Source: Deltaproteobacteria bacterium HGW-Deltaproteobacteria-19 (GTDB lineage Bacteria; Desulfobacterota; Syntrophia; Syntrophales; PHBD01). Taken from it: DNA of 64,000 nucleotides. Below, one piece after another: positions 47,425 through 55,922 of the stretch (position 1 is its first letter; every line of letters starts with the position of its first letter). The position numbers were made by a program, and so were the translations under genes. The notes under the pieces were generated by a model. It was not told the DNA's origin, searched no databases, and worked only from the letters and a program-made list of their open reading frames with translations. The DNA lies in assembly GCA_002841865.1 (NCBI GenBank), contig PHBD01000005.1, positions 1 to 64,000 on the forward strand, read 5' to 3'.

Positions 47425-49681
47425 ATTCCGGACGGAAATCCGGCTGAGCCGGGAGATGACCCTCCTGGACGCCACCATGATCGGCGTCGGCGCCATGATC
47501 GGGGCGGGGATCTTCGTTCTGACCGGCATCGCCGCCGGTGTGGCGGGGCCGGCGCTTCTGGTCGCCTTCGTCCTCAACGGGGCGATCGCCCTCCTGACAG
47601 CGATGTCCTACGCTGAGCTGGGATCCTGCTATCACGACGCCGGCGGTGGCTACCTGTGGGTGAAGGAGGGGCTTCCCAAGTGGAACGGGTTCCTCTCGGG
47701 ATGGATGAGCTGGTTCGCCCATGCCGTCGCCTGCAGCCTCTACGCCCTCGGGTTCGGCGCCTATTTCAACCACGTCCTCCTGGAGACCGGATTCACCCTC
47801 CCCCAATGGGGGTTCTTCTCCTCCCAGAAGCTCCTGGCCGTCCTGGCGGCCCTGGTCTTCGCTTACATCAATTTCCGGGGTGCTTCGGAGACGGGAAAGA
47901 TCGGGAACTTCATCACGATCACGAAAATCGTCATCCTGGGCATTTTCGTCACCTTCGGAATCCACCTGATGTTCGGGCGGGGCAACTGGCAGGCCTCCTT
48001 TGAGCCCTTCATGCCGGAAGGATGGCTCGGCATCGTGAAGGCCATGGGGTTGACGTTCATCGCCTTCCAGGGGTTCGAGGTCATTTCCCAGAGCTCCGAG
48101 GAGATCCGCAACCCGAAGAAGAATATCCCCCGGGCGATCTTCCTGTCGCTCCTGATCGTCCTGCCGATCTATCTCCTGGTAGCCGTGGCGGCCCTGGGCT
48201 CCGCGGACACGGGAAGCGAAACGTCCTGGGCCTACCTGGCCCGGCTGAAGGAGACGGCCCTGGTCGACGTGGCCCGGAACTTCTTCTACGGCGGGGGGGT
48301 CATGCTCCTGGTGGGCGGCCTGATCTCCACCATGTCGGCCCTCAACGCGACGGTCTATTCCTCGTCCCGCGTCGCCTTCGCCATGGGGCGGGACCGCAAC
48401 TTTCCGTCCTTCTTCAGCCGTGTCCATGAAAACAACTATACCCCCCACTGGGCCATCCTGGTGTCCCTGGCCGTCATCGTCCTCATGTGCCTGTCCCTCC
48501 CCATCGAGGACGTCGCCAGCGCCGCGGACATCATGTTCATGCTCCTCTTCATCCAGGTGAACCTGGCCATGATCCGGCTGAGGCGGAAACGGCCGGACCT
48601 CGACCGCGGATTCGTGGTCCCCCTGTTCCCCTGGCTCACCATTGCGGGCATCATCCTTCTGCTTGTGCTGGCCGCGTTCATGTACGACTATAGCGTGACG
48701 GCCTGGATTGTCAGTATCGCCTGGATCGCCTCGGGCCTGGTTGTCTACCGTGTGTACGCCTCGTCCCGGGAAATCGAGTATGCCCACAAGGTGGCGGCCC
48801 TCGAGCGGATCGAGAGACAGGAGTACCGGATCCTGGTCTGCATCTCCAACCCGCAAACGGTGCCGGCCCTTTCCAGCCTTGCCAAGGCCGTCGCCCGGAG
48901 CCATAGAGGAGAGATCATCTTCCTTCACGTCATTGAGGTCTCCGAGGGGGCGTCGCTGGCTGCGGGTGAGAAGATGACGGAGGAGGCGGAGGAGCTCTTT
49001 GCCATCGTGGAAAGCTGCACCGGCGAATCGGAGGTTCCCTGCCGTTCCCTCGTCAAGGTTTCCCATCGAATCTCGACGGGAATCCTCGAAACGGCCCGGG
49101 AGGAGCAGTGCAACTTCATCGTCATCGCCCGGCAGAAGAACCCGGGAACCGTCGACCGGATCTTCTCCTCCCTGATCGATACGGTTCTCCAGAAGGCGCC
49201 CAGCGAAGTGGCCGTCCTTCACGGCCATTTCGACCCCGGACACGTGAAACGGATCATGATCCCCTACGCCGAGAACGTCCACACGAACCTGGCCACGGAG
49301 ATCGCTCCGGCCCTGAAGGAAACCTTTCAGGCCGATCTGCAGGTCGCCTTTGTCCTCAACCCCGACGATCCCCGGGACGTGAGCGACCAGCGGCTGGAAA
49401 AGGTACGGGGGCAGGTCCGCGAAACCCTTCCGGGTGCCCGCATCAAAGCCGTTTGCGCCCGGGATATCCTGGCCGGGGTCGTGGAGGCCTCCCGGGGTGC
49501 TGACATGCTCCTCATGGGCGGCCGCTCCGGCGATTTCATGGAACTCCTGCTCACCCCGTCGCTGACCCAGGAGATCACCGAGCAGGCCCACTGCCCGGTG
49601 GTCTGGGTAAAGGAATACGAAGAGCGGGAGCCCCTGTGGCGCATGATGATCCGATCCCAGCATCCCTCCCGGAGGCAGTGA
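47417..49681 (+). CDS. APC-family permease with two C-terminal UspA domains
   Basis: The 754-residue protein has twelve membrane helices (about 15-450) with the APC start TLLDATMIGVGAMIGAGIFVLTGIAAG. Two universal-stress-protein domains follow, one from about 469 (YRILVCISNPQTVPALSSLAKAVA) and one from about 612 (RIMIPYAENVHTNLATEIAPALK); the second ends with LLMGGRSGDFM. Such proteins transport amino acids or other solutes, and the Usp parts probably sense nucleotides or stress. It overlaps the antiporter by 8 bases and is followed by channel-like genes at one base. Confidence 0.88.
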   Translation: MGKFRTEIRLSREMTLLDATMIGVGAMIGAGIFVLTGIAAGVAGPALLVAFVLNGAIALLTAMSYAELGSCYHDAGGGYLWVKEGLPKWNGFLSGWMSWFAHAVACSLYALGFGAYFNHVLLETGFTLPQWGFFSSQKLLAVLAALVFAYINFRGASETGKIGNFITITKIVILGIFVTFGIHLMFGRGNWQASFEPFMPEGWLGIVKAMGLTFIAFQGFEVISQSSEEIRNPKKNIPRAIFLSLLIVLPIYLLVAVAALGSADTGSETSWAYLARLKETALVDVARNFFYGGGVMLLVGGLISTMSALNATVYSSSRVAFAMGRDRNFPSFFSRVHENNYTPHWAILVSLAVIVLMCLSLPIEDVASAADIMFMLLFIQVNLAMIRLRRKRPDLDRGFVVPLFPWLTIAGIILLLVLAAFMYDYSVTAWIVSIAWIASGLVVYRVYASSREIEYAHKVAALERIERQEYRILVCISNPQTVPALSSLAKAVARSHRGEIIFLHVIEVSEGASLAAGEKMTEEAEELFAIVESCTGESEVPCRSLVKVSHRISTGILETAREEQCNFIVIARQKNPGTVDRIFSSLIDTVLQKAPSEVAVLHGHFDPGHVKRIMIPYAENVHTNLATEIAPALKETFQADLQVAFVLNPDDPRDVSDQRLEKVRGQVRETLPGARIKAVCARDILAGVVEASRGADMLLMGGRSGDFMELLLTPSLTQEITEQAHCPVVWVKEYEEREPLWRMMIRSQHPSRRQ

Positions 49682-49682
49682 C

Positions 49683-50363
49683 ATGAGCGAGAGGCTCCAA
49701 CAAGTCTGGATGGTGGCCCTCAACACGGCCATCGAGTTTCTTCCCAAGCTGCTTTCCGGCCTGCTCCTGCTCCTGTTCGGCTGGGTCGTCGCCTGGATCG
49801 CCAAGCGGGTGCTGATTCAGCTCCTGATCATCTTCCGGATGGAGCGGTTCCTGTCCCGTTTCCGCTGGGGCGGCGCCTTCGGGAAAGCCGATATCCGCTA
49901 CGGGCTGTACAATCTGGCGGGCAATGTCGTTTTTGTCCTGGTCATGCTCACGTTTCTCGATTTCACCCTGCTCATCTGGAACATGCAGGAGCTCTCCAGC
50001 CAACTCAGCGATGTCATTCTTTTCCTGCCCAGACTCGTCAAAGCCGCCCTGATCGCGCTCTTCGGCTGGTACCTGGCGAAAGGATCCGGCCAGGCGATCG
50101 CAACCAGGACGTTCCGGGACAACGTGAGCCACGCCTCCCTTGCGTCCTGGTTCGTCCGGCTGGCCCTGCTTCTCGTTTTCGGCGGCATGGCCCTCTTTGA
50201 GATCGATCTGGCGCGGCCGATCCTGATGATCGCCTTCTCAACCCTGCTGATTGCCCTGTGTCTCCTGGCCCTGCTGGCCGGATACGCCGTGATGAGGGAG
50301 AGGGAGCAGGGTGTAAAGGTGGCGGACACGAGCCGTCCGGATGAGGAGGAACCTCCGGAATGA
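49683..50363 (+). CDS. Membrane protein resembling the transmembrane half of MscS-type channels
   Basis: The 226-residue protein has about five hydrophobic helices. The pattern LPKLLSGLLLLLFGWVVAWIAKRVL and LPRLVKAALIALFGWYLAKGSG matches the conserved TM-helix repeat found in front of mechanosensitive channel domains. It lacks the MscS beta and C-terminal cytoplasmic domains. Its end overlaps the following full MscS gene by ATGA, so the two are coupled. It may be an accessory subunit of that channel. Confidence 0.75.
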   Translation: MSERLQQVWMVALNTAIEFLPKLLSGLLLLLFGWVVAWIAKRVLIQLLIIFRMERFLSRFRWGGAFGKADIRYGLYNLAGNVVFVLVMLTFLDFTLLIWNMQELSSQLSDVILFLPRLVKAALIALFGWYLAKGSGQAIATRTFRDNVSHASLASWFVRLALLLVFGGMALFEIDLARPILMIAFSTLLIALCLLALLAGYAVMREREQGVKVADTSRPDEEEPPE

Positions 50364-52036
50364 AAAAACCATCGCGGTATCGGTCACTTCTTTTTCTGTC
50401 GGTCATTTTCCTGGCTGCCTCCGTGTTTTCTTTTGCCGGAGAGGTTCAGGCCGCCAAGGCCGGGAAAAAGGAGCAGAAAAAAGAGGCCCCGGCCCCTCCG
50501 GAAAAAGTGCCTGTCCGGTTCGAGGACAGAGATCTATTTTTCATCACGAGCCGCATCCTCTCCCTGAGCCCGAAGGACCGGGCCGAGATCATCTCGAAGA
50601 AAATCCGGAAAGTCGCGAAGGATCCCTTCATCGAGCCGTCGGGAATCGCCACGGTGCCGCAGGAGACAGGGGTCGACATTGTCGCCGGGGACATCATCCT
50701 CATGACTGTCACCGAGGCGGATGCCCGCCAGGCCGGGATTCCCGTTGCCACCCTGGCCCTGGAGAACGCCGGGTCGATCCGGAAGGCCCTGACGGAGTAT
50801 CGTCAGGCGACGAGTTGGGAGGCGATCCTGCTGGGGGTTCTCTATACGCTCCTCATGACGGCCGCCCTGCTGGCCCTGTTCTACGCCCTCAAGCGGTTCG
50901 ACGCCTGGCTCAATGGAAAGATTCCGGTGCTTCGGGAGCGGCTCGGCCTGTGGCGGGAGACGTCCCGGCAGAAGATCGGGGGGCTTGCCCGCTTTCTGCC
51001 CATCGAGGCCTTCCTCAGCCTCCTGACGATCCTCGCGAAGGCGGTCCGGATTCTCCTCTCCCTGTTCCTGCTGTATTTCTATTTTTCCCTGGTCCTCGGG
51101 TTTTTTCCCTGGACGCAGGCCATTGCCTCCACGTTCCTGTCCTTTATCCTGAAACCCCTCTCGGTTCTCTGGAGGGGATTCGTCTCGGCCGTTCCCGATA
51201 TGGCCGTGATCATCATCGTGACCATCCTTGCCTATTACGTCCTCAAGTTTCTGAAGATCATCTCCCGGGAACTGGAACAGGGAGGATTCGAGATCGAAGG
51301 GTTCTACAAGGACTGGGCCATGCCGACGTACAAGCTGGTCCGGATCCTGGTCATCGTCTTCTACTTTGTGATCATCTTTCCCTATATCCCCGGTTCCGAC
51401 TCGGCGGCCTTCAAGGGGGTCTCGATCTTCCTGGGTGTCCTGTTTTCCCTGGGATCCACCTCCGCCGTGTCGAACATGGTGGCGGGGATCATCATCACCT
51501 ACATGCGGCCGTTCCGCCTGGGGGACCGGGTCCGTATCGGCGAGACCGAGGGGGACGTCATGGAGCGGACGCTCCTGGTCACCCGGATCCGGACCATCAA
51601 GAACGTGGACGTGACCATCCCCAACACGAGCGTCCTCGGCAGCCATATCATCAACTTCAGCCTCTCCTCGGAGGGGACGGACAAGGGCCTCATCCTGAAC
51701 ACGAGCGTCACCATCGGCTACGACGTTCCCTGGCGGAAGGTGCACGAGCTGCTCATCGATGCCGCCCTCGACACGGAATACATCGTGCCGGACCCGAAGC
51801 CGTTCGTGCTGCAGACCAGCCTGAACGACTTCCACGTTTCGTATGAGCTGAACGCCTACACCCGGACGCCGTCCAAAAAAGTCTTGATTTATTCCCTCCT
51901 GCACCAGAGTATCCAGGACGTCTTCGACCGGGCGGGCGTGGAGATCCTGTCGCCGGGATATGCGAGCCTGCGGGACGGAAGCCCGTCCACGGTCAAGCCG
52001 GTGCCGGCCGCGGATGAAACGTCCGGATCCGGTTGA
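50360..52036 (+). CDS. MscS family mechanosensitive channel
   Basis: The 558-residue protein starts with a signal peptide-like segment (to about residue 30), then a long extracytoplasmic part and several helices. The pore helix GSTSAVSNMVAGIIITYMRPF (about 362-382) and the beta domain DRVRIGETEGDVMERTLLVTRIRTIKN, ending with PNTSVLGSHIINFS, are clear MscS features. It would release solutes after osmotic downshift. The C-terminal tail is short and Pro/Ser-rich. It completes an uptake, synthesis and release set with the neighbouring genes. Confidence 0.9.
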   Translation: MKKPSRYRSLLFLSVIFLAASVFSFAGEVQAAKAGKKEQKKEAPAPPEKVPVRFEDRDLFFITSRILSLSPKDRAEIISKKIRKVAKDPFIEPSGIATVPQETGVDIVAGDIILMTVTEADARQAGIPVATLALENAGSIRKALTEYRQATSWEAILLGVLYTLLMTAALLALFYALKRFDAWLNGKIPVLRERLGLWRETSRQKIGGLARFLPIEAFLSLLTILAKAVRILLSLFLLYFYFSLVLGFFPWTQAIASTFLSFILKPLSVLWRGFVSAVPDMAVIIIVTILAYYVLKFLKIISRELEQGGFEIEGFYKDWAMPTYKLVRILVIVFYFVIIFPYIPGSDSAAFKGVSIFLGVLFSLGSTSAVSNMVAGIIITYMRPFRLGDRVRIGETEGDVMERTLLVTRIRTIKNVDVTIPNTSVLGSHIINFSLSSEGTDKGLILNTSVTIGYDVPWRKVHELLIDAALDTEYIVPDPKPFVLQTSLNDFHVSYELNAYTRTPSKKVLIYSLLHQSIQDVFDRAGVEILSPGYASLRDGSPSTVKPVPAADETSGSG

Positions 52037-52054
52037 GTTTCAAGGAGGATGAAA

Positions 52055-52732
52055 ATGAAAGGGAAGGGAATGAAGCTGCGCCTGTGTGCCGTCGCAATCG
52101 TGCTGACCGCCGCTGCGGTCCTTTGGGGTTGCGCTCCGATCACACTCTACAGCATTGACATGCGGTACGCGCCGGTCAAGCCGATCTCCGTGGGGGAGAG
52201 GCCATGCGGTGACCGGCACGTTGCCGTGGCTGTCTTCCGCGATGCGAGACCAGCCGGGGACCCCCTGCGGATCGGCACGGTGATCGAGCCGGGGGGCGGC
52301 CGGGTGCCGGTCCTTCCTGAAAAAGTAACGGCCGGGGAGGCTGTTTCTTCCGGGATCCGCTCCTACCTGGTGCGCTCCGGATGTGTCGTGGCGGAGACCG
52401 CCCCGGCCTGGAATCTCAAGGAGGACACGATCCGGCCCGAATGGGGGGACATCCTGCTGGGAGGGACCATCGATGCCCTGGAGGTGACCTGCGACCGCTC
52501 GGACCGTTTCAACCCTCTCAACCGGTACAAGGCGAGAGCGAAACTGACGATCGTCATGGCCGACGGCAAAGACAGGAAGATCGTCCACCGAACGACCGTG
52601 GAAAGCACCTCTTCCCTTGAGGACATCGGGTTTTCCAGGGAGAAGCTGGCGGCCCAAGTGAACGGCGTCCTGTCCGACGCCATCGAGCGGATTGTCGATC
52701 GCTCCCGGAAGCTGTATCCCGGGATGCGCTGA
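52055..52732 (+). CDS. Lipoprotein of unknown function
   Basis: The 225-residue product has a signal peptide with lipobox VLWGC (Cys at about 26), so it is probably an envelope lipoprotein. The mature part has no recognised domain. It contains GRVPVLPEKVTAGEAVSSGIRSYL and GDILLGGTIDALEVT, a pattern reminiscent of the YajG/LPP20-like anchored lipoproteins. ATG 52055 lies 6 bases after AAGGAGG. It is 18 bases after mscS and directly abuts the next gene. Confidence 0.75.
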   Translation: MKGKGMKLRLCAVAIVLTAAAVLWGCAPITLYSIDMRYAPVKPISVGERPCGDRHVAVAVFRDARPAGDPLRIGTVIEPGGGRVPVLPEKVTAGEAVSSGIRSYLVRSGCVVAETAPAWNLKEDTIRPEWGDILLGGTIDALEVTCDRSDRFNPLNRYKARAKLTIVMADGKDRKIVHRTTVESTSSLEDIGFSREKLAAQVNGVLSDAIERIVDRSRKLYPGMR

Positions 52733-53335
52733 ATGGAAAGGATCACACCCGTGGAGCCTGTCGCGGGAGTCATATTGTCGGGCGGAAAGAACCTCCGGAT
52801 GGGGACCAACAAGGCCTTCCTCCAGGTGGACGGGGTGCGGATGATCGACCGGGCCGTCGGGATCCTCCGGGAGGTCTGCGGGGAAATCATCATCGTCACG
52901 AACGAGCCCCTGGACTACCTTGACCTCGACGCAACCGTCGTAACGGACATCTTCAAGGGGATGGGCCCCCTGGCGGGGATCCATTCCGGCCTGTTCCATG
53001 CCCGGGCTCCGCGGGCCTTTGTCTGCGCCTGCGACATGCCGTACCTGGATGCCTCTTTCATTCGCCACCTGGCATTCCTGGCGGAGGGGTACGACATCGT
53101 CGTCCCCGTCCGAGGGGGGCGTCCGGAGCCCCTCCACGCCGTATACGACCGGAAATGCCTGCCCGTCATCCGCCGCCTCCTGGAGCGGGACGAACGGAAG
53201 GTGACCGGATTTTATAAAGGCTTCCGCGTCCGAGACGTCGAGGAGGCGGAAACGGAACCCTTCTTCGCGGGAAGGGATCCCTTCCTGAATGTGAACACCC
53301 GGGAACAGCTCCGGGATCTCCCGAAAACAACTTAA
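52733..53335 (+). CDS. mobA: Molybdenum cofactor guanylyltransferase-like protein
   Basis: The 200-residue nucleotidyltransferase would attach GMP to molybdopterin. It carries GVILSGGKNLRMGTNKAFL (the GTP-binding loop, with Leu in place of the usual Ser), the GMGPLAGIHSGL motif and CACDMPYL with the metal-binding Asp. It starts immediately after the lipoprotein stop. Molybdo- or tungsto-enzymes are common in anaerobes. Placement at the end of the osmotic operon looks incidental. Confidence 0.85.
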   Translation: MERITPVEPVAGVILSGGKNLRMGTNKAFLQVDGVRMIDRAVGILREVCGEIIIVTNEPLDYLDLDATVVTDIFKGMGPLAGIHSGLFHARAPRAFVCACDMPYLDASFIRHLAFLAEGYDIVVPVRGGRPEPLHAVYDRKCLPVIRRLLERDERKVTGFYKGFRVRDVEEAETEPFFAGRDPFLNVNTREQLRDLPKTT

Positions 53336-53448
53336 AGAAGCTGCTTTTGTGCTCGGTCCTGGAGCGGTCCAAGCGGAAATCTGTGTTGGACATCCGGGGA
53401 CATGTGTGTTAGATAGCTGCGCATTTTATAAAAGGAGGAATCGCTTTC

Positions 53449-54774
53449 ATGGCAGAGAAGACCTTCAATCGGTGGCTGGTGGTTGTGGGCGCAATGCTGA
53501 TCCAGGTCAGCCTGGGCGCCGTTTACATTTACAGCGTTTTCAAACCGGGCCTGAGTGCCCGATTCCCCACCTGGAGCGCCACCGACCTGGCGCTCCCTGC
53601 ACAGTTGATTCTGGCTTTCTTTGCCCTGGGCGTTATCTTCGCCGGCAAGATCCAGGATAAGATCGGGCCCCGGATCGTCGCGACGGTGGGTGGCGCCATG
53701 CTGGGCCTCGGCCTTATCCTTGCGTCCTTCGCGGACAGCCTTATGATGTTCACCCTGTCCTTTGCAGTCATCGGCGGCATCGGCATCGGCGCTGCCTATG
53801 TCTGTCCCATCGCCACCTGTGTGAAGTGGTTCCCGGACAAGCGCGGTATGATTACGGGGCTGGCCGTGGCCGGGTTTGGCGCCGGCGCCCTGGTTTTCAC
53901 CCCCATCGCCAAGGCCTTCATCGCCTCCTCGGGCATCATGCCGACCTTCATGTATCTCGGCATCATCTTCCTGGTTGCCGTCATTCTTGGCGCCCAGCTC
54001 ATGGTGGTTCCCCCGGCCGGCTACAAGCCCGCAGGATGGAATCCCCCCGCACCCGCCGCGGGTGCGAAAGCATCGTCCGGAGGTGATTTCTCGACCGGCG
54101 AAATGCTCAAAACGCCCCAGTTCTATTTTCTCTGGATCACCTATTTCGCCGGCTGCACGGCAGGCCTCATGATCATCATGAACATCACGAACATGTGGCA
54201 GGCTCCGTCCATGATCGAGATGGCAAAGACAATGCCCACGATCACGAAGGACGCCTTCAAGACCATTGCCGACCAGGGAGCGCTGGCCGTCATGATCGTC
54301 GCGATCCTGAATGCGGCCGGACGCCTTGTCTGGGGCCAGGTCTCCGACGTCATCGGCCGTAAGAACACCCTGTACATTCTCTTTGCCTTTGCCGGCGTCA
54401 TCATGCTGGTCCTCAAGATGTTCACCAGCTATCCCCTGTATCTCTTCGGCGTGTGCTCCATCGGGTTCTGCTTCGGCGGTTATCTCGGGCTCTACCCGGC
54501 GATCACGGCGGACTACTTCGGGACGAAGAACGTGGGCGCCAACTACGGCCTGATGTTCGCGGCCTACGGCGCAGGCGGTCTGTTCGGTCCCTGGCTGGCC
54601 CCGAAGTTGATGTCCATCGTCGGCCAGATTCCCTACGAGGCCATGGATAAGGGGATCCAGGTGGTGAAGCAGTTCGGCGCCGGCGACTACTCTACGTCTT
54701 TCATCATTTCCGGTGTCATGTGCCTGGCATCCATTGCGATCATATGGATGCTGAAGCAGCCCTCCAAGGCCTGA
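53449..54774 (+). CDS. OFA-family MFS antiporter (oxalate/formate type)
   Basis: The 441-residue inner-membrane protein has twelve helices and starts NRWLVVVGAMLIQVSLGAVYIYSVFKPGL, a pattern typical for the oxalate:formate antiporter family. The segments GKIQDKIGPR and GYLGLYPAITADYFGTKNVGANYGLMF also fit. The true substrate in such anaerobes is often a monocarboxylate or dicarboxylate; it cannot be fixed here. GGAGG precedes ATG 53449. A strong terminator follows. Confidence 0.88.
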   Translation: MAEKTFNRWLVVVGAMLIQVSLGAVYIYSVFKPGLSARFPTWSATDLALPAQLILAFFALGVIFAGKIQDKIGPRIVATVGGAMLGLGLILASFADSLMMFTLSFAVIGGIGIGAAYVCPIATCVKWFPDKRGMITGLAVAGFGAGALVFTPIAKAFIASSGIMPTFMYLGIIFLVAVILGAQLMVVPPAGYKPAGWNPPAPAAGAKASSGGDFSTGEMLKTPQFYFLWITYFAGCTAGLMIIMNITNMWQAPSMIEMAKTMPTITKDAFKTIADQGALAVMIVAILNAAGRLVWGQVSDVIGRKNTLYILFAFAGVIMLVLKMFTSYPLYLFGVCSIGFCFGGYLGLYPAITADYFGTKNVGANYGLMFAAYGAGGLFGPWLAPKLMSIVGQIPYEAMDKGIQVVKQFGAGDYSTSFIISGVMCLASIAIIWMLKQPSKA

Positions 54775-54812
54775 TTCATCTTGGAGTCGTGAAACCCTAA
54801 GCAGACTGAAGC

Positions 54813-54844
54813 GGCGCCGGCCCCGAGGCCGGCGCCTTTTTTTT
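54813..54844 (+). terminator. Rho-independent terminator after the OFA antiporter gene
   Basis: GGCGCCGGCC (54813-54822) pairs with GGCCGGCGCC (54827-54836) around CCGA and is followed by eight T (54837-54844). It is a textbook intrinsic terminator on the plus strand. Confidence 0.93.
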
Positions 54845-54912
54845 GCCCGATTCGGATTGACAAGGCCGTTCCTCTTCCCTATCATCGGGCTCACTTCCAT
54901 CCGGCGGTACCC

Positions 54913-55893
54913 ATGACGATCCAGGACATTTTCCAGTATTACGCGGCCGACCTCGGACAGGTTGAAACCTTCATGGAGAGGGAATTCCGCTCCGAGGTGG
55001 CACTCATTCCCGAGATCTCCCATTACCTGATCGGCAGCGGCGGGAAGCGTTTCCGGCCCCTCCTGCTCATCGCCTGCGCCAACCTGAGCGGGTACCGGGG
55101 CGAGCGGAGCGCCCGTCTTGCCGCGGTCCTGGAATTTATCCACAGCGCCACTCTCCTGCACGACGACGTCATCGACGAGGGCCGGCTCCGCCGCGGAAAG
55201 GCCTCGGCCAACACTGTCTGGGGCAACGCGGCGAGCGTTCTGGTGGGCGACTTCCTCTACTCCAAGTCGTTCCGCATCCTGTCGGACGACGGGAGCATCG
55301 AGGTTCTCCGCCTGATGTCGGAGACGACGAACATCATGTCCGAGGGGGAGGTTTTTCAGCTCGTCCGGAGCGGCGATGTCGGCATCACGGAAGAGGATTA
55401 CCTGACCATCATCGAGAAGAAGACGGCCATTCTCATGGCGGCGGCCTGCGCCATCGGTGGAATCCTGGGCGGGCACGGGCCGGAACACACGGCCGCGCTC
55501 CGGCGTTTCGGTCTCCTCCTGGGCATGGCCTTCCAGATGACCGACGACACCCTGGACTACATGGCCGAGGAAGCCCTCTTCGGAAAGACCATCGGCAAGG
55601 ACCTCCAGGAGGGAAAACTGACCCTGCCGCTGATTGTCGCGCTTGCCCGGAGTCCAGAAAAGGAACGCGGGAAAATCGTAGGTCTCGTCGAGGAAATGAA
55701 GCGGACGGGCGGCGACGACGGGGTTGGGGAAGTGGTGGACTGCATCCGCTGCCACGGAGGTATTTCTTATACTCTCGGGAAAGCGGAGGCCTTCGTGGCG
55801 GAGGCAAAGGACTGCCTGAACGGCTTCGGGGCCTCCGAGGCTAAGAATCACCTGCTTGCCATCGCCGGGTTCATCCTCGAACGGAGAGCCTGA
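54913..55893 (+). CDS. Polyprenyl diphosphate synthase
   Basis: The 326-residue trans-prenyltransferase has the first Asp-rich motif in LLHDDVIDEGRLRRGKASAN (DDxxD) and the second as DDTLDYMAEEALFGK. It has the family's GKRFRP start and length, and lengthens allylic diphosphates for quinones (IspB-like, probably octaprenyl or similar). It is cytoplasmic. It starts after a terminator and probably has its own promoter; no Shine-Dalgarno is obvious near ATG 54913. Confidence 0.9.
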   Translation: MTIQDIFQYYAADLGQVETFMEREFRSEVALIPEISHYLIGSGGKRFRPLLLIACANLSGYRGERSARLAAVLEFIHSATLLHDDVIDEGRLRRGKASANTVWGNAASVLVGDFLYSKSFRILSDDGSIEVLRLMSETTNIMSEGEVFQLVRSGDVGITEEDYLTIIEKKTAILMAAACAIGGILGGHGPEHTAALRRFGLLLGMAFQMTDDTLDYMAEEALFGKTIGKDLQEGKLTLPLIVALARSPEKERGKIVGLVEEMKRTGGDDGVGEVVDCIRCHGGISYTLGKAEAFVAEAKDCLNGFGASEAKNHLLAIAGFILERRA

Positions 55894-55922
55894 ACCGCCG
55901 AGAACGCTTTTACGGGGACCCG

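Noticed and set aside
45622-47577. Long minus-strand frame opposite the glycosyltransferase and antiporter genes
   Set aside because: It is an antisense shadow with a composition-biased product; the plus-strand genes have full motifs and ribosome binding sites.
53332-55851. Long minus-strand frame opposite the OFA antiporter and prenyl synthase
   Set aside because: It is an antisense shadow crossing a strong plus-strand terminator and two clear genes.
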